From assembly GCF_003369915.1 (NCBI RefSeq), contig NW_022881687.1:88546-152545 (forward strand): a stretch of 64,000 nucleotides of DNA, in the 5' to 3' direction. The position numbers were made by a program, and so were the translations under genes. Shown in pieces: positions 8,862 to 18,572 of this stretch. This stretch comes from Drosophila miranda (lineage: Eukaryota; Arthropoda; Insecta; Diptera; Drosophilidae). Below the pieces are notes generated by a model, which was given only the letters and a program-made list of their open reading frames with translations, was not told the DNA's origin and searched no databases. The stretch's first letter is position 1, and each line of letters starts with the position of its first letter.

Positions 8862-9119
8862 GTAAAACTAATCAGAAACTACGAAAAATATACAATTAAC
8901 TACAGAAAAAACTACATTAATTTACAAAAACTTAATTCTAATATCACAGGTAAGTAACTAAAACTATGGACAAACTATCTACGGACATGCAAAACTACGG
9001 AAACAACAGAATTGACATCTACAACAAAAACATTGATGTAGACAAGGTAAAATAAACGATAATTGACATACATTTACAACATATAAACATATTAATCATA
9101 TTTATTTTATTTCTAACAG
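8862..9119 (+). other. Antisense intron signals A and B (L2)
   Basis: Intron A 8862-8949 (88 nt, ends ATATCACAG) and intron B 9047-9119 (73 nt, ends TTTCTAACAG). They are almost identical to L1. Confidence 0.6.
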
Positions 9120-9272
9120 GAGGACAACTACAACGAAGCACCAGCCGGCATAACAAACGCAATGCGAACATTACGCTGTATACCGGCCGGCTCTGTTGTC
9201 CCCCTGTGTGTTGTTTATTGGCTGGGTGTAAGTGTTGGCGTGCATCGTGGGCATTGATGGTGTTGATGGCAA

Positions 9273-9506
9273 GCGGCTCTGGTCCGGCCGCCCACGTTGC
9301 ATCTGTCGTTGGTCGGTGTTGGCTGCTGCACTCGAGTGGCACTGGTCCGGCCACCCAACCGCATTGTCATTGGCATTGGCATCGGTGTGTGATGCCAACG
9401 TATCGTAATATTGGCCGCATCCAAGTGGCGAACTGGTCCGGCCACCAGGATGCGTTGTCGATGTTGTTGTTGTTGGCCGCATCCGAGTGGCTGCTGGTCC
9501 GGCCAC
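9273..9506 (-). repeat. Four 3' UTR stem-loop modules (L3)
   Basis: Modules are at about 9273, 9336, 9425 and 9488. The first has the GCGGC/GCCGC stem and the others GTGGC/GCCAC. The fifth module seen in L2, L4 and L6 is missing here. Confidence 0.77.
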
Positions 9507-9589
9507 CCAGGATGCGTTGTCAGGTTTATTGGCCTGGCCTCCTCGGCCACGTTCGACGTCGGTTTGTGATGGCGTGAAGACGTTTGCAG

Positions 9590-9989
9590 GTGAGTGTTTT
9601 TGTGTTTATTGGCAGCCTCCTTCATGTTTCTCCTTCCTTTGCAGGATTTGCCGGCGTCCGGCGGCTCAACACCAGGCCATCCCGCCCTCACAGAATTGGC
9701 ATGAGAGACGGGCACGACCCAGTGGAGCGGCAACAGACGCCAGCATCTACGTCGTCGTTTGGAATGGCAGCTGTATGTTTGGAGTTGCGTGACGTCATTG
9801 TGTTGGTCGGTGGCAGCGTCATCAATAGGGGCCTCATTTTCCGCCCATTTGGCAGGAAATTGATGATGTTGGTGGCGAGGCAGCTGCTGGAGGGGCAGCT
9901 CTGTCTGTGTAATGGCAGGTACGTGTGATTTCGTGTGTTTTGGCAGTCTTTCTTTGTTGTCCGTATTGACGTCTTTTTCCTTGTTGCAG
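9590..9989 (+). other. Antisense intron signals D and E (L3)
   Basis: Intron D 9590-9644 (GCAG|GTGAGT to TTTGCAG, 55 nt) and intron E 9919-9989 (GGCAG|GTACGT to TTGTTGCAG|TGG, 71 nt). The E acceptor differs from L1/L2 (GTTTTAG) but remains a valid acceptor. Confidence 0.6.
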
Positions 9990-10020
9990 TGGCTGGCCTC
10001 TGGATCGACGATTGGGCACA

Positions 10021-12069
10021 TCAATAGGCGCCGCCCGATCGCATGCTTTCGCGTGCGCTGGCGATTTGGGCCCTCCACACTTGGCCCAGACCCTCCAGAT
10101 CGTCGAAAGGATCGTGGTCGGTCCACTCGTCGTCATCTTTGTCAATTGCTTCGCAGTCCATATCGGATTCAGAGTCCGATATGGCTGCGGCGTCAAAGTG
10201 CGTATTTGCGGTTGGTCGTGGTGATGGCTGTGTGGATGCTGCTGCTGCTGTTGTTGTCTGAAGTGGCGGCACTCCTCCCGTGCTCTCGTCCCTTGCCTGC
10301 AGCAGGTTTGCCACTTTCGTTAATATTGCTGCCAGCTTATCCTCCAGCTCTTTAATTTTTCCCGCATATCTTTTTAGGATATGGGCACAGCTCCCATCGC
10401 ACTGGGTGCCTGGCTGCTGCTGTAGCTGGTGTTGGCGTGGCTCCGCAGCACGATTTGGGATCGGCTGCATCGACAGGACCCTGTGGTATTGACGCCCCTC
10501 GGCCAGTGGCTGGGGATGTTGGTCGCGATGCTGTAGCTGTTGCCGATGCTGCCGACCCGGACCGCGCTGGCGTTGCTGCTGCGGCTGTGAGTGGAGTGGC
10601 TGTGTGGGTGGCTGCTGCTGCTGCAACTGTCGCTGTAGTGGCTGCTGGTGACGTTGTGATGGCTGCTGGTGACGATGTGCTGGCTGTTGCTGCTGATGTG
10701 GCTGCTGCATTGACTGTGGCTGTTGCCGTATTGGCTGAGGCTGCTGCTGCTGCTGCCGTTGACGCTCCTCCTCCCTGGCGACCCTGTGGGCCAGGAGCCG
10801 CTGCCTGGCTGCCTTGTAGGCGCTGCAGCCCTTGTAGGCGCTGATGTGGGCGCCCTGGCAGTTGGCGCACTTGGGAGCAGCGTTCCTTGGCTTGCTGCAC
10901 TCCGTCGTCAGATGTCCACCCGCGCATTTCATGCAAACAGCAGCTCGTCTACAATATGCGCGGGTGTGGCCAAACACCTGACATCGATGGCACTGGGCGG
11001 GGTCACGGGAGACTCCAAGTCTCTCAACCGTGACGGGCCTCCCACCCATGCGTCGCAGCTTCAACACATCGAATTGACCACGGTCCGGTTTGGGGGCAAT
11101 CTCAGCCTCGAAGAGGTTGAATTGGCGGCTGCGATCGAATCGATCAGTGATCGCCCTCACAAACCGAACCGTGAACCCCTCGTTCAGCATACTGCTGCGA
11201 AACCAATCCGGCGGCGTGGAGTGGGAGAGTCCTCGGATGAGGATCCTCAACCCACGTTCCTGGCTGGGCTGATGCCCGAATTCGCCGTGCCGGATGTCAT
11301 CGTCGGTGGTAGTGGCAGGGGTGTTTGTGATGGTGATGGCGGTGGTGGTGTTGGTGTTGGTGTTTGTATTTTGTCTGTGTTTTGTTTGCTGCCGCTGCTG
11401 GTGATGGCGGCCCCGTCGTCTGGCCTGCTTCCTCTCACCCTCACCCTCATCGTCACTCCCACTGTCGATGAGGGCGCGGCGTCGTTTTGGTGTTGCTGTT
11501 TTTGGTGGCATTTGTGCAGGCTGGGCTATGGCTTGGATCGACCCGCTGCTCGAACTCGAACCAAGTTCGACACGCAACGGGTTCGATCCGGTCGTGTGTG
11601 TGTGTGTGGCTGCCCGTTGGCCGCTCTGGCGCTCTGCTCTTGCGCGTCGGCTTGCCGGCTCTCCTCCGTCTTCTCCCTCTCCCGTTACTCTCGAACGGTT
11701 TTGTATGTCCGAGAGCGTGAGAGGCGGGAAAAGTGGCAGTGAGAGCGGCGTCCTATCGGCCCTTCCCTTTGTGGTTGGCGCGGTTTTTGTGACGGGGCTC
11801 AAGGGGGGAGTGGCTGTGGCCGTGGATAAATCGGCCATGGCAATGGCTGGGTACTCACGCGATGGGTCGCTGTGGCGTCGGCGCTGTGCATTGGCTGGGG
11901 CGTTGGTGTTGGCGCCTGCGCCGAGGGCTCTGCTGCTGCTGCTGCTATTGGCGGTGTTGGTGTTGATGTTGATGGCTGCTGCTGCTGCTGCTAGGGCGCC
12001 TCTGCGGGCCGCTCTGCCGCCGTCGCTGTGGCGTCTGGATGACCCTCGTCTGGCCATTCCTCTGGTCAT
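10021..12069 (-). CDS. Gag protein of HeT-A-like element L3
   Basis: 682 aa, intact. Identical to L1 gag over almost its whole length, including the three zinc knuckles and Gln-rich tract. Differences are confined to the first codons (RGSSRR instead of RGSARR) and the acidic tail (SDSESDMDCEAIDKDDDEW), where L3 is one residue shorter. The identical block runs from about 10215 to 12035, equal to 892-2712 in L1. Start as in the other units. Confidence 0.88.
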   Translation of the reverse strand: MTRGMARRGSSRRHSDGGRAARRGALAAAAAAININTNTANSSSSSRALGAGANTNAPANAQRRRHSDPSREYPAIAMADLSTATATPPLSPVTKTAPTTKGRADRTPLSLPLFPPLTLSDIQNRSRVTGEGEDGGEPASRRARAERQSGQRAATHTHTTGSNPLRVELGSSSSSGSIQAIAQPAQMPPKTATPKRRRALIDSGSDDEGEGERKQARRRGRHHQQRQQTKHRQNTNTNTNTTTAITITNTPATTTDDDIRHGEFGHQPSQERGLRILIRGLSHSTPPDWFRSSMLNEGFTVRFVRAITDRFDRSRQFNLFEAEIAPKPDRGQFDVLKLRRMGGRPVTVERLGVSRDPAQCHRCQVFGHTRAYCRRAAVCMKCAGGHLTTECSKPRNAAPKCANCQGAHISAYKGCSAYKAARQRLLAHRVAREEERQRQQQQQPQPIRQQPQSMQQPHQQQQPAHRHQQPSQRHQQPLQRQLQQQQPPTQPLHSQPQQQRQRGPGRQHRQQLQHRDQHPQPLAEGRQYHRVLSMQPIPNRAAEPRQHQLQQQPGTQCDGSCAHILKRYAGKIKELEDKLAAILTKVANLLQARDESTGGVPPLQTTTAAAASTQPSPRPTANTHFDAAAISDSESDMDCEAIDKDDDEWTDHDPFDDLEGLGQVWRAQIASARESMRSGGAY

Positions 12070-13198
12070 GGCTGGCTGTTGGTTTTTGTGTTTGGCGATC
12101 CGCTGCCCGTTTGCTGTTTTTAATTAAAAAGTCTCTTGTGTGTGTGTGTTTGTGTTTAATGTATTTATTGGCACTTTTATTCACAGTTTTCTCATCTATC
12201 ACAGTTATCTCTTTTAGTTTGTGTAGTTTGAGATGTTTGGTTAGTGGCACAGTAAGATGTGGACGGGAATAAAAGTTTGTCACAGATAGTAATGGGTGTG
12301 GTGGAGGAAGGGCGGCACGGCACGGCACGGCACACAACAGACACCACAAAAAGAAAAACAGGGCACAGCAGAAAAAACGGAAATGGCGACACGAATAAAT
12401 GACACGAAACGGTTGAAGCACGTCCGACGATCGCGACCTCTCGAGCGGGTGGACGAGATGAGAGTGGCGGACGAGGTTCATGGTGGAACTCTCACATGTC
12501 CGCCAACTCCCATACTCTCCACTCGGGAGACCCGATCGCCGATCGTCATTTACCGGTGCTCTCACCCCCGGTTCCACTTTCACTCACCCCAATATTGAGT
12601 GAGATGAAAGTAGTCCGAGGGCAGCAGCACCGATAAGTAGGCAGTGGAAGGTTTGAATGGCCTTTTGTTTTAGTGGCTGTGTGTGTTGTCGTTGGTTAAT
12701 GGCTAGTGTTCTTGTGTGTTCTTTGTGCTGTTTGAATTGGCTGCTCTGTTTCAAGGGGATGGGATGGGAAGGGGGGGGGGGGGGGATAGATGCCTGCTCC
12801 CGTATAACCGCCCGGATACTTTAAACTTCCGGATCTTACGATCCGGGCGCGTGACGCTCCGAAGAGTCGACCGCATAGCATCTTGTGGGCGGTTGTAATG
12901 GCATTATTGGGGCGTTTGGCTGAGTGGCGATGGTTGGCAGTGTTCATTTTTATCCTGCTCAACTGCTATGGGTTTGAAATGGGTGGGGGTGAAAAGGGGG
13001 GTTGGCTGGGCATAATTGCCGAAGTTGGCGACCGATAACACACCGGCATTGAGAAATGCAATTTGAATTGGCTTTTTGGTGTGTTATCGGCGCGGTATTT
13101 TACTATTTGGCGTGGTATTTTTTGGTCATTAATGGCGCTACCACTTGTCAGGTATTTGGGAATGGGTGATAGTTGGGAAAGAAGAAGAAGAGGGAAAG
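12070..13198 (-). promoter_or_regulatory. Structured 5' UTR of L3
   Basis: No gene is seen. GGCAC pentamers lie near 12314-12333, a G-tract with a 15-G run at 12755-12785, the conserved box at 12792-12894, and a 13-bp hairpin at 13032-13044 with 13078-13090. The pair just outside this hairpin is A against C, an unpaired intermediate between the A-T of L1/L2 and the G-C of L4/L6. Confidence 0.55.
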
Positions 13199-13380
13199 GT
13201 AAATATGCTAAAATAAATAACTAAAATTAATTAAATTACATTACAGCTAAGGACAATCTATCTACAATTACTACAAATAAGGACTACAAAACTACAGAGA
13301 TATATACAGGTAAAACAAACAATAATTACAATACATTTACACAACAATAAACATACTTAAATATCATTTATTTTTAACAG
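13199..13380 (+). other. Antisense intron signals A and B (L3)
   Basis: Intron A 13199-13246 (AAAG|GTAAAT to ATTACAG, 48 nt) and intron B 13310-13380 (ACAG|GTAAAA to TTTTTAACAG|GAGG, 71 nt). The body of intron A is shorter and different from L1/L2. Confidence 0.6.
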
Positions 13381-13561
13381 GAGGACAACTACAACAAAGC
13401 ACCGGCCGGCATGGCAAACGCAATGCAGAACATTGCGCCGCATACCGGCCGGCTCTGTTGTCCCCCTGTGCAGGATCAGTGGCACCATCTGGGATATTTG
13501 GTGGCGATGGCTGGATGTGGGTGTTGGCGTGCATCGTGGGCAATGATGGTGTTGTTGGCGA

Positions 13562-13887
13562 GCGGCTCTGGTCCGGCCGCCCACGTTGCATCTGTCGTTG
13601 GATGGTGTTGGCTGCTGCACTCGAGTGGCACTGGTCCGGCCACCCAACTGCATTGTCGTTGTGCTGGCGTTTGGCATCGGTGTGCCAACGATTTGAGTTA
13701 TTGGCCGCATCCAAGTGGCGAACTGGTCCGGCCACCAGGATGCGTTGTCGATCTTGTTGATTGGCCACATCCAAGTGGCTCTGGTCCGGCCACCAGGATG
13801 CGTTGTCAGTTGTTTTGGCCTGGCCTCCTCGGCCACGTTCGTCTTCGGATTGTTGGTGTAGTTTTGAGTGGCTACTGGTCCGGCCAC
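13562..13887 (-). repeat. Five 3' UTR stem-loop modules (L4)
   Basis: Stems start at about 13562 (GCGGC/GCCGC), 13627, 13715, 13774 and 13868 (all GTGGC/GCCAC). Spacer length before the invariant CTGGTCCG varies from one to three bases, while loop and stem are kept. Confidence 0.77.
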
Positions 13888-14008
13888 CCAGTTGAGGAGG
13901 TGTTTGTTTTGGGTTGTTTTTAACTTATGTTTATTTGCAGGTACTATCGTCGATTTGGATGTTGTTGATGGCGACCCTTGTCTGGTTGGTGTTGGCGTAA
14001 AACAGCAG

Positions 14009-14409
14009 GTGAGTATTTTGTGTTTTGGCAGTCAGTTTCTCCCTCCTGTTTCTCCTTTTTTGCAGGATTTGCTGGCGTCCGGCGGCTCAACACCAGGCCA
14101 TCCCGCCCTCACATAATGGCATGAGAGACGGGCACGACCCAGTGGAGCGGCAACAGACGCCAGCATCTGCGTCGTCATTTGGAATGGCAGCTGTCTGTTC
14201 GGAGTGGCGTGACGTCATGATGGTGTGGTGGCAGCGTCATCAAAACGGGCCTCCTTTTCCTTCCCTTTGGCAGGAAATTGTCATTGTTGATGGCGAGGCA
14301 GCTTCCTGATGAACAGCTCTGTCTGTGTAATGGCAGGTACGTGTGACTTTTAAGTGTTTTGGCCGTTTTTCATTGTTGTCCGTATTGACGTCTTTTTTCC
14401 TTGTTGCAG
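14009..14409 (+). other. Antisense intron signals D and E (L4)
   Basis: Intron D 14009-14065 (GCAG|GTGAGT to TTTGCAG, 57 nt) and intron E 14337-14409 (GGCAG|GTACGT to TTGTTGCAG, 73 nt). An acceptor TTTGCAG|GTACT at about 13940 corresponds to candidate C of L1. Confidence 0.6.
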
Positions 14410-14440
14410 TGGCTGGCCTCTGGATCGACGATTGGGCACA

Positions 14441-16411
14441 TCAATAGGCGCCGCCCGAGCGCATGCTTTCGCGTGCGCTGGCGATTTGGGCCCTCCACAC
14501 TTGGCCCAGTCCATCGAATGGATCGTGGTCGGTCCATTCATCGTCGTCGCCATCGTCTAATTCAGACGCGTCGCAGTCAATGTCGGACTCTGAATCCGAT
14601 ATGGCTGCTGCTGTATTGGCGGCGACTGATGGTATTGGCAGAGGGGCAGGAACTGCTGCTGCTGTTGGTTGGAGTGGGGGCATGGCTGTTGTGCCCTTGC
14701 CATTTGCTGCAGCCAATTTTGTGAGTTGCTCTGCCATCTGGTTAATCCTCCTTTCCAACTCTTTTATTTGCTGTTTGTATAATTGCAGATTTTGGGCGCA
14801 GCTGCCATCACACTGGACGTCTGACCGCTGCTGGTGTTGGCGTGGCGTCGGAGCATCATTCGCGATCGGCTGCATCGGCTGGACCCTCTGGTGTTGGCGC
14901 CCCCTGGTCGATGGCTGGGGATGTTGGTCGCCATACCGATGCTGCTGCCGATGCTGCCGATCCGGTTGGTGTTGGCGCTGCTGCTGCGGGTTATGGAGTG
15001 GCTGTGGATGTGGCTGCTGCAGGCGACGTTGAATTGGCTGCTGTCGCTGTTGGATTGGCTGTGGCTGCTGATTGCGACGCTCCTCCTCCCTGGCGACCCT
15101 GTGGGCCACGAGCCGCTGCCTGGCTGCCTTGTAGGATGGGCAGCCCTTGTAGGCACTGATGTGCTGGCCCTGGCAGTTGGCGCACTTGGGAGCGACGTTC
15201 CTCGGCTTGCTGCACTCCGTCGTCAGATGTCCACCCGCGCATTTCATGCAGACAGCAGCTCGTCTACAATATGCGCGGGTGTGGCCAAACACCTGACATC
15301 GATGGCACTGGGCGGGGTCACGGGAGACTCCAAGTCTCTCAACCGTGACGGGCCTCCCACCCAGGCGTCGCAGCTTTAACACCTCGTATTGGCCACGGTC
15401 CGGTTTGGGGGCAATCTCAGCCTCAAAGAGGTTGAATTGGCGGCTGCGATCGAATCGATCGGTGATCGCCCTCACAAACCGAACCGTGAACCCCTCGTTC
15501 AGCATGCTGCTGCGAACCCAATCCGGCGGCGTGGAGTGGGAGAGTCCTCGGATGAGGATCCTCAACCCACGTTCCTGGCTGGGCTGATGCCCGAATTCGC
15601 CGTGCCGGATGACATCGTCGGTGGTAGTGGCAGGGGTGTTTGTGATGGTGATGGCAGTGGTGGTGTTGGTGTTGGTATTGGCGATGGTGCTGGTGTGAGT
15701 GGCGGTGACGGTGTTGGTGTTTGTATTTGTGTTTTGTATGTGTTGTGTTTGCTGCCGCTGCTGGTGATGGCGGCCCCGTCGTCTGGCCTGCTTCCTCTCA
15801 CCCTCACCCTCATCGTCACTCCCACTGTCGATGAGGGCGCGGCGTCGTTTTGGTGTTGCTGTTGTTGGTGGTAATTGTGCAGGCTGGGCTATGGCTCGGA
15901 TCGACCCGCTGCTCGAACTCGAACCAAGTTCGACACGCAACGGGTTCGATCCGGTCGTGTGTGTGTGTGTGGCTGCCCGTTGGCCGCTCTGGCGCTCTGC
16001 TGCTGCGCGTCGGCTTGCCGGCTCTCCTCCGACTTCTCCCTCTCCCGTTACACCAGAAATGTTCGAGAGTGTGAGAGGCGGGAAAAGTGGCGTCTTGTTG
16101 GGCCTTTCCTTTGTGTTTGGCGGGGTTTTTGTGATGGGGCTCAAGGGGGGAGTGGCTGTGGCCGTGGGTAAATCGGCCATGGCAATGGCTGGGTACTCAC
16201 GCGATGGGTCGCTGTGGCGTCGGCGCTGTGCGTTGGCTGGGGCGTTGGTGTTGGCGCCTGCGCCGAGGGCTCTGCTGCTGCTGCTGCTATTGTCGGTGTT
16301 TGTGTTTGTGTTGATGGCTGCTGCTGCTGCTGCTAGGGCGCCTCTGCGGGCCGCTCTGCCGCCGTCGCTGTGGCGTCTGTTCGACCCTCGTCTGGCCATT
16401 CCTCTCGTCAT
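14441..16411 (-). CDS. Gag protein of HeT-A-like element L4 (short form)
   Basis: 656 aa, the shortest gag of the array, intact. It keeps the basic N-terminus, PRE_C2HC segment and three zinc knuckles (third reads CANCQGQHISAYKGC rather than CQGAH). The Gln-rich tract after the knuckles is much shorter than in L1/L3 (RNQQPQPIQQRQQPIQRRL). The C-terminal coiled coil (LQLYKQQIKELERRINQ) and tail belong to the L2/L6 type. Confidence 0.87.
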   Translation of the reverse strand: MTRGMARRGSNRRHSDGGRAARRGALAAAAAAINTNTNTDNSSSSSRALGAGANTNAPANAQRRRHSDPSREYPAIAMADLPTATATPPLSPITKTPPNTKERPNKTPLFPPLTLSNISGVTGEGEVGGEPASRRAAAERQSGQRAATHTHTTGSNPLRVELGSSSSSGSIRAIAQPAQLPPTTATPKRRRALIDSGSDDEGEGERKQARRRGRHHQQRQQTQHIQNTNTNTNTVTATHTSTIANTNTNTTTAITITNTPATTTDDVIRHGEFGHQPSQERGLRILIRGLSHSTPPDWVRSSMLNEGFTVRFVRAITDRFDRSRQFNLFEAEIAPKPDRGQYEVLKLRRLGGRPVTVERLGVSRDPAQCHRCQVFGHTRAYCRRAAVCMKCAGGHLTTECSKPRNVAPKCANCQGQHISAYKGCPSYKAARQRLVAHRVAREEERRNQQPQPIQQRQQPIQRRLQQPHPQPLHNPQQQRQHQPDRQHRQQHRYGDQHPQPSTRGRQHQRVQPMQPIANDAPTPRQHQQRSDVQCDGSCAQNLQLYKQQIKELERRINQMAEQLTKLAAANGKGTTAMPPLQPTAAAVPAPLPIPSVAANTAAAISDSESDIDCDASELDDGDDDEWTDHDPFDGLGQVWRAQIASARESMRSGGAY

Positions 16412-17608
16412 AGTTGTTGTTGCTGGTGTTGGTCCCTTTTCCCTTTCGTCAAGTTAATTGCAGTTAATTGTTTTTTGTGTTTGTATTGGGTTATTTATTG
16501 GCACTTTCTCTCTTTTTACACAGTTTTCTCTAGTTGGTTTGTGTACAATTTAATGCTATTTGTTGGCAACACTCTCTAGTTGGTTTGTGTTTATATATGT
16601 AAATTAATGTTATTTGTTGGCGTTTAAATTAATGTTATTTATTGGGGAGCAGAAAGCTTGTCGGTAGTAGTAGTGGTGGTGGGGGGGGGAAGGGACTTTT
16701 GTCATGTCAGGGGGCACGGCACGGCACGGCACACGACAGACACCACAAAAAGAACAGGGCACAACAGAAAAAACGGAAATGGCGACACGGCACAGAACAG
16801 TCAAAAATCGACACGACACGAAACGGTTCTGGCACGTCCGACGATCGCGACCTCTCGAGCGGGTGGACGAGATGAGAGTGGCGGACGAGGTTCATGGTGG
16901 AACTCTCAAATGTCCACCAACTCCCACACTCTCCCCCACACTCGAATGGCCCGATCGTCGATCGTCATTTACCGGTGCTCTCACCCCCGGTTCCACTTTC
17001 ACTCACCCCAATATTGAGTGAGATGAAAGTAGTCCGAGGGCAGCAGCACCGATAAGTAGGCAATGGAAATTGGAATGGCCTTTTGTTTTAGTGGCTGTGT
17101 GTGTTGTTGCTTGTCAATGGCTAGTGTTCCTGTGTGTTCTTTGTGCTGTTTGAATTGGCTGCTCTGTTTCAAGGGGTTGGGATGGGAAGGGGGGGGATAG
17201 ATGCCTGCTCCCGTATAACCGCCCGGATACTTTAAACTTCCGGATCTTACGATCCGGGCGCGTGACGCTCCGAAGAGTCGACCGCATAGCATCTTGTGGG
17301 CGGTTGTAATGGCATTATTGGGGCATTTGGCTGGGTGGCGAAGGTTGGCAGTGTGGATTTTGATCCTGCTCAACTGCTATGGGTTTGAAGTGGGTGGGGG
17401 TGAAAAGGGGAATGGCTGGGCGTAATTGCCGAAGTTGGCGGCCGATAACACACCGGCATTGATAAATGCATTTTGAATTGGCTTTTTGGTGTGTTATCGG
17501 CGCGGTATTTTTCTAATTGGCGTGGTATTTTTGGGTCATTAATGGCGTTACCACTTGTCAGGTATTTGGGAATGGGTGATAGTTGGGAAAGAAGAGGAAG
17601 AGGGAAAG
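16412..17608 (-). promoter_or_regulatory. Structured 5' UTR of L4
   Basis: No gene is seen. Near gag it matches L1 (16412-16700) almost base for base, and outward it matches L3/L5/L6. G-tract 17173-17196, conserved box 17203-17305, and a perfect 14-bp hairpin 17441-17454 with 17488-17501 in which an A-T pair of L1/L2 is replaced by G-C. Confidence 0.55.
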
Positions 17609-17792
17609 GTAATTACGCTAAAATAAATAACTAAAATTAATTAAATTACATTACAGCTAAGGACAAACTATCTACAATTACTACAAATAAGGACTACAAA
17701 ACTACAGAGATATTTACAAGGTAAAACAAACAATAATTACAATACATTTACACAACAATAAACATACTTAAATATCGTCTATTTCTTAACAG
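17609..17792 (+). other. Antisense intron signals A and B (L4)
   Basis: Intron A 17609-17656 (48 nt) and intron B 17721-17792 (ACAAG|GTAAAA to TTCTTAACAG|GAGG, 72 nt). Confidence 0.6.
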
Positions 17793-17971
17793 GAGGACAA
17801 CTACAACAAAGCACCGGCCGGCATGGCAAACGCAATGCAGAACATTGCGCCGCATACCGGCCGGCTCTGTTGTCCCCCTGTGCAGGATTAGTGGCACCAT
17901 CTGGGATCTTTAGTGGCGATGGCTGGATGTGGGTGTTGGCGTGCATCGTGGGCAAAGGTGTTCATTGACGA

Positions 17972-18208
17972 GCGGCTCTGGTCCGGCCGCCCACGTTGCA
18001 TCTGTCGTTGGTTGGTATTGGCTGCTGCACTCGAGTGGCACTGGTCCGGCCACCCAACTGCATTGTCGTTGTGTGTTGGCATTGGCATCGATAAGTGATG
18101 CCAACGTATCGAATTATTGGCCGCATCCGAGTGGCTGCTGGTCCGGCCACCAGGATGCGTTGTCGATTTAATTGTTGGCCGCATCCGAGTGGCTGCTGGT
18201 CCGGCCAC
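17972..18208 (-). repeat. Four 3' UTR stem-loop modules (L5)
   Basis: Stems start at about 17972 (GCGGC/GCCGC), 18036, 18130 and 18189 (GTGGC/GCCAC), each with loop CTGGTCCG. The fourth again has the full outer CGCATCC/GGATGCG pair. Confidence 0.77.
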
Positions 18209-18471
18209 CCAGGATGCGCTGTCAGGTGGATTGTCCTGGCCTCCCCGGCCACGTTCGACGTCGGTTTTGACCAAGTGGAGCGGCAGCAGGCGTCAGCATC
18301 TGCGTCGTCGTTGGAATGGCAGCTGTTTGTTCGGTGTGGCGTGTCGTCATTGTAATGGTTTGGTGGCAGCGTCATCAAAAGGGGCCCCATATTCCTCCAA
18401 TTTGGCAGTAAATTGTTGATGTTGATGGCGTGGCAGCTTCTTGATGAACAGCTCTGTCTGGTGATTGGCAG

Positions 18472-18542
18472 GTAAGTGTGGATTTTGTGCGTTTTGGCAG
18501 TTTTTCGTATTGTCGTGTATTGGCTGTTTTTCTTTGTTGCAG
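18472..18542 (+). other. Antisense intron signal E (L5)
   Basis: GGCAG|GTAAGT to TTGTTGCAG|TGG, 71 nt. Intron D is absent because the surrounding block is deleted. Confidence 0.58.
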
Positions 18543-18572
18543 TGGCTGCCTCTGGATCGACGATTGGGCGCA

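Larger units (their letters stand above)
4281..9208 (-). mobile_element. L2: HeT-A-like gag-only element
   Basis: Complete unit of about 4.9 kb, the longest in the array because its gag carries an extra internal segment. Layout on the minus strand is 5' UTR (9208-7714), gag (7713-5242), 3' UTR (5241-4281). The outer half of its 5' UTR belongs to the same class as L1. Both boundaries are provisional, as explained for L1. Confidence 0.78.
9209..13477 (-). mobile_element. L3: HeT-A-like gag-only element
   Basis: Unit of about 4.3 kb. 5' UTR 13477-12070, gag 12069-10021, 3' UTR 10020-9209. The gag core is the near-perfect partner of L1 while the flanking UTRs differ, which points to recombination, gene conversion or template switching. 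A poly-G run of 15 lies in its 5' UTR (12771-12785). Confidence 0.78.
13478..17889 (-). mobile_element. L4: HeT-A-like gag-only element
   Basis: Unit of about 4.4 kb. 5' UTR 17889-16412, gag 16411-14441, 3' UTR 14440-13478. Its 3'-most sequence (plus-strand AGTGGCACCATCTGGGAT) is shared with L5 and L6 and replaces the TGTTGTTTATTGGCTGG type of L2 and L3. Confidence 0.78.

Noticed and set aside
10723..11742. Long plus-strand ORF (339 codons, also in L1) opposite gag
   Set aside because: It is the complement of the repetitive Gln/Asn/Thr-rich gag. Composition is Leu/Ala/Val/Gly runs, length changes between units, and gag with zinc knuckles explains the sequence.
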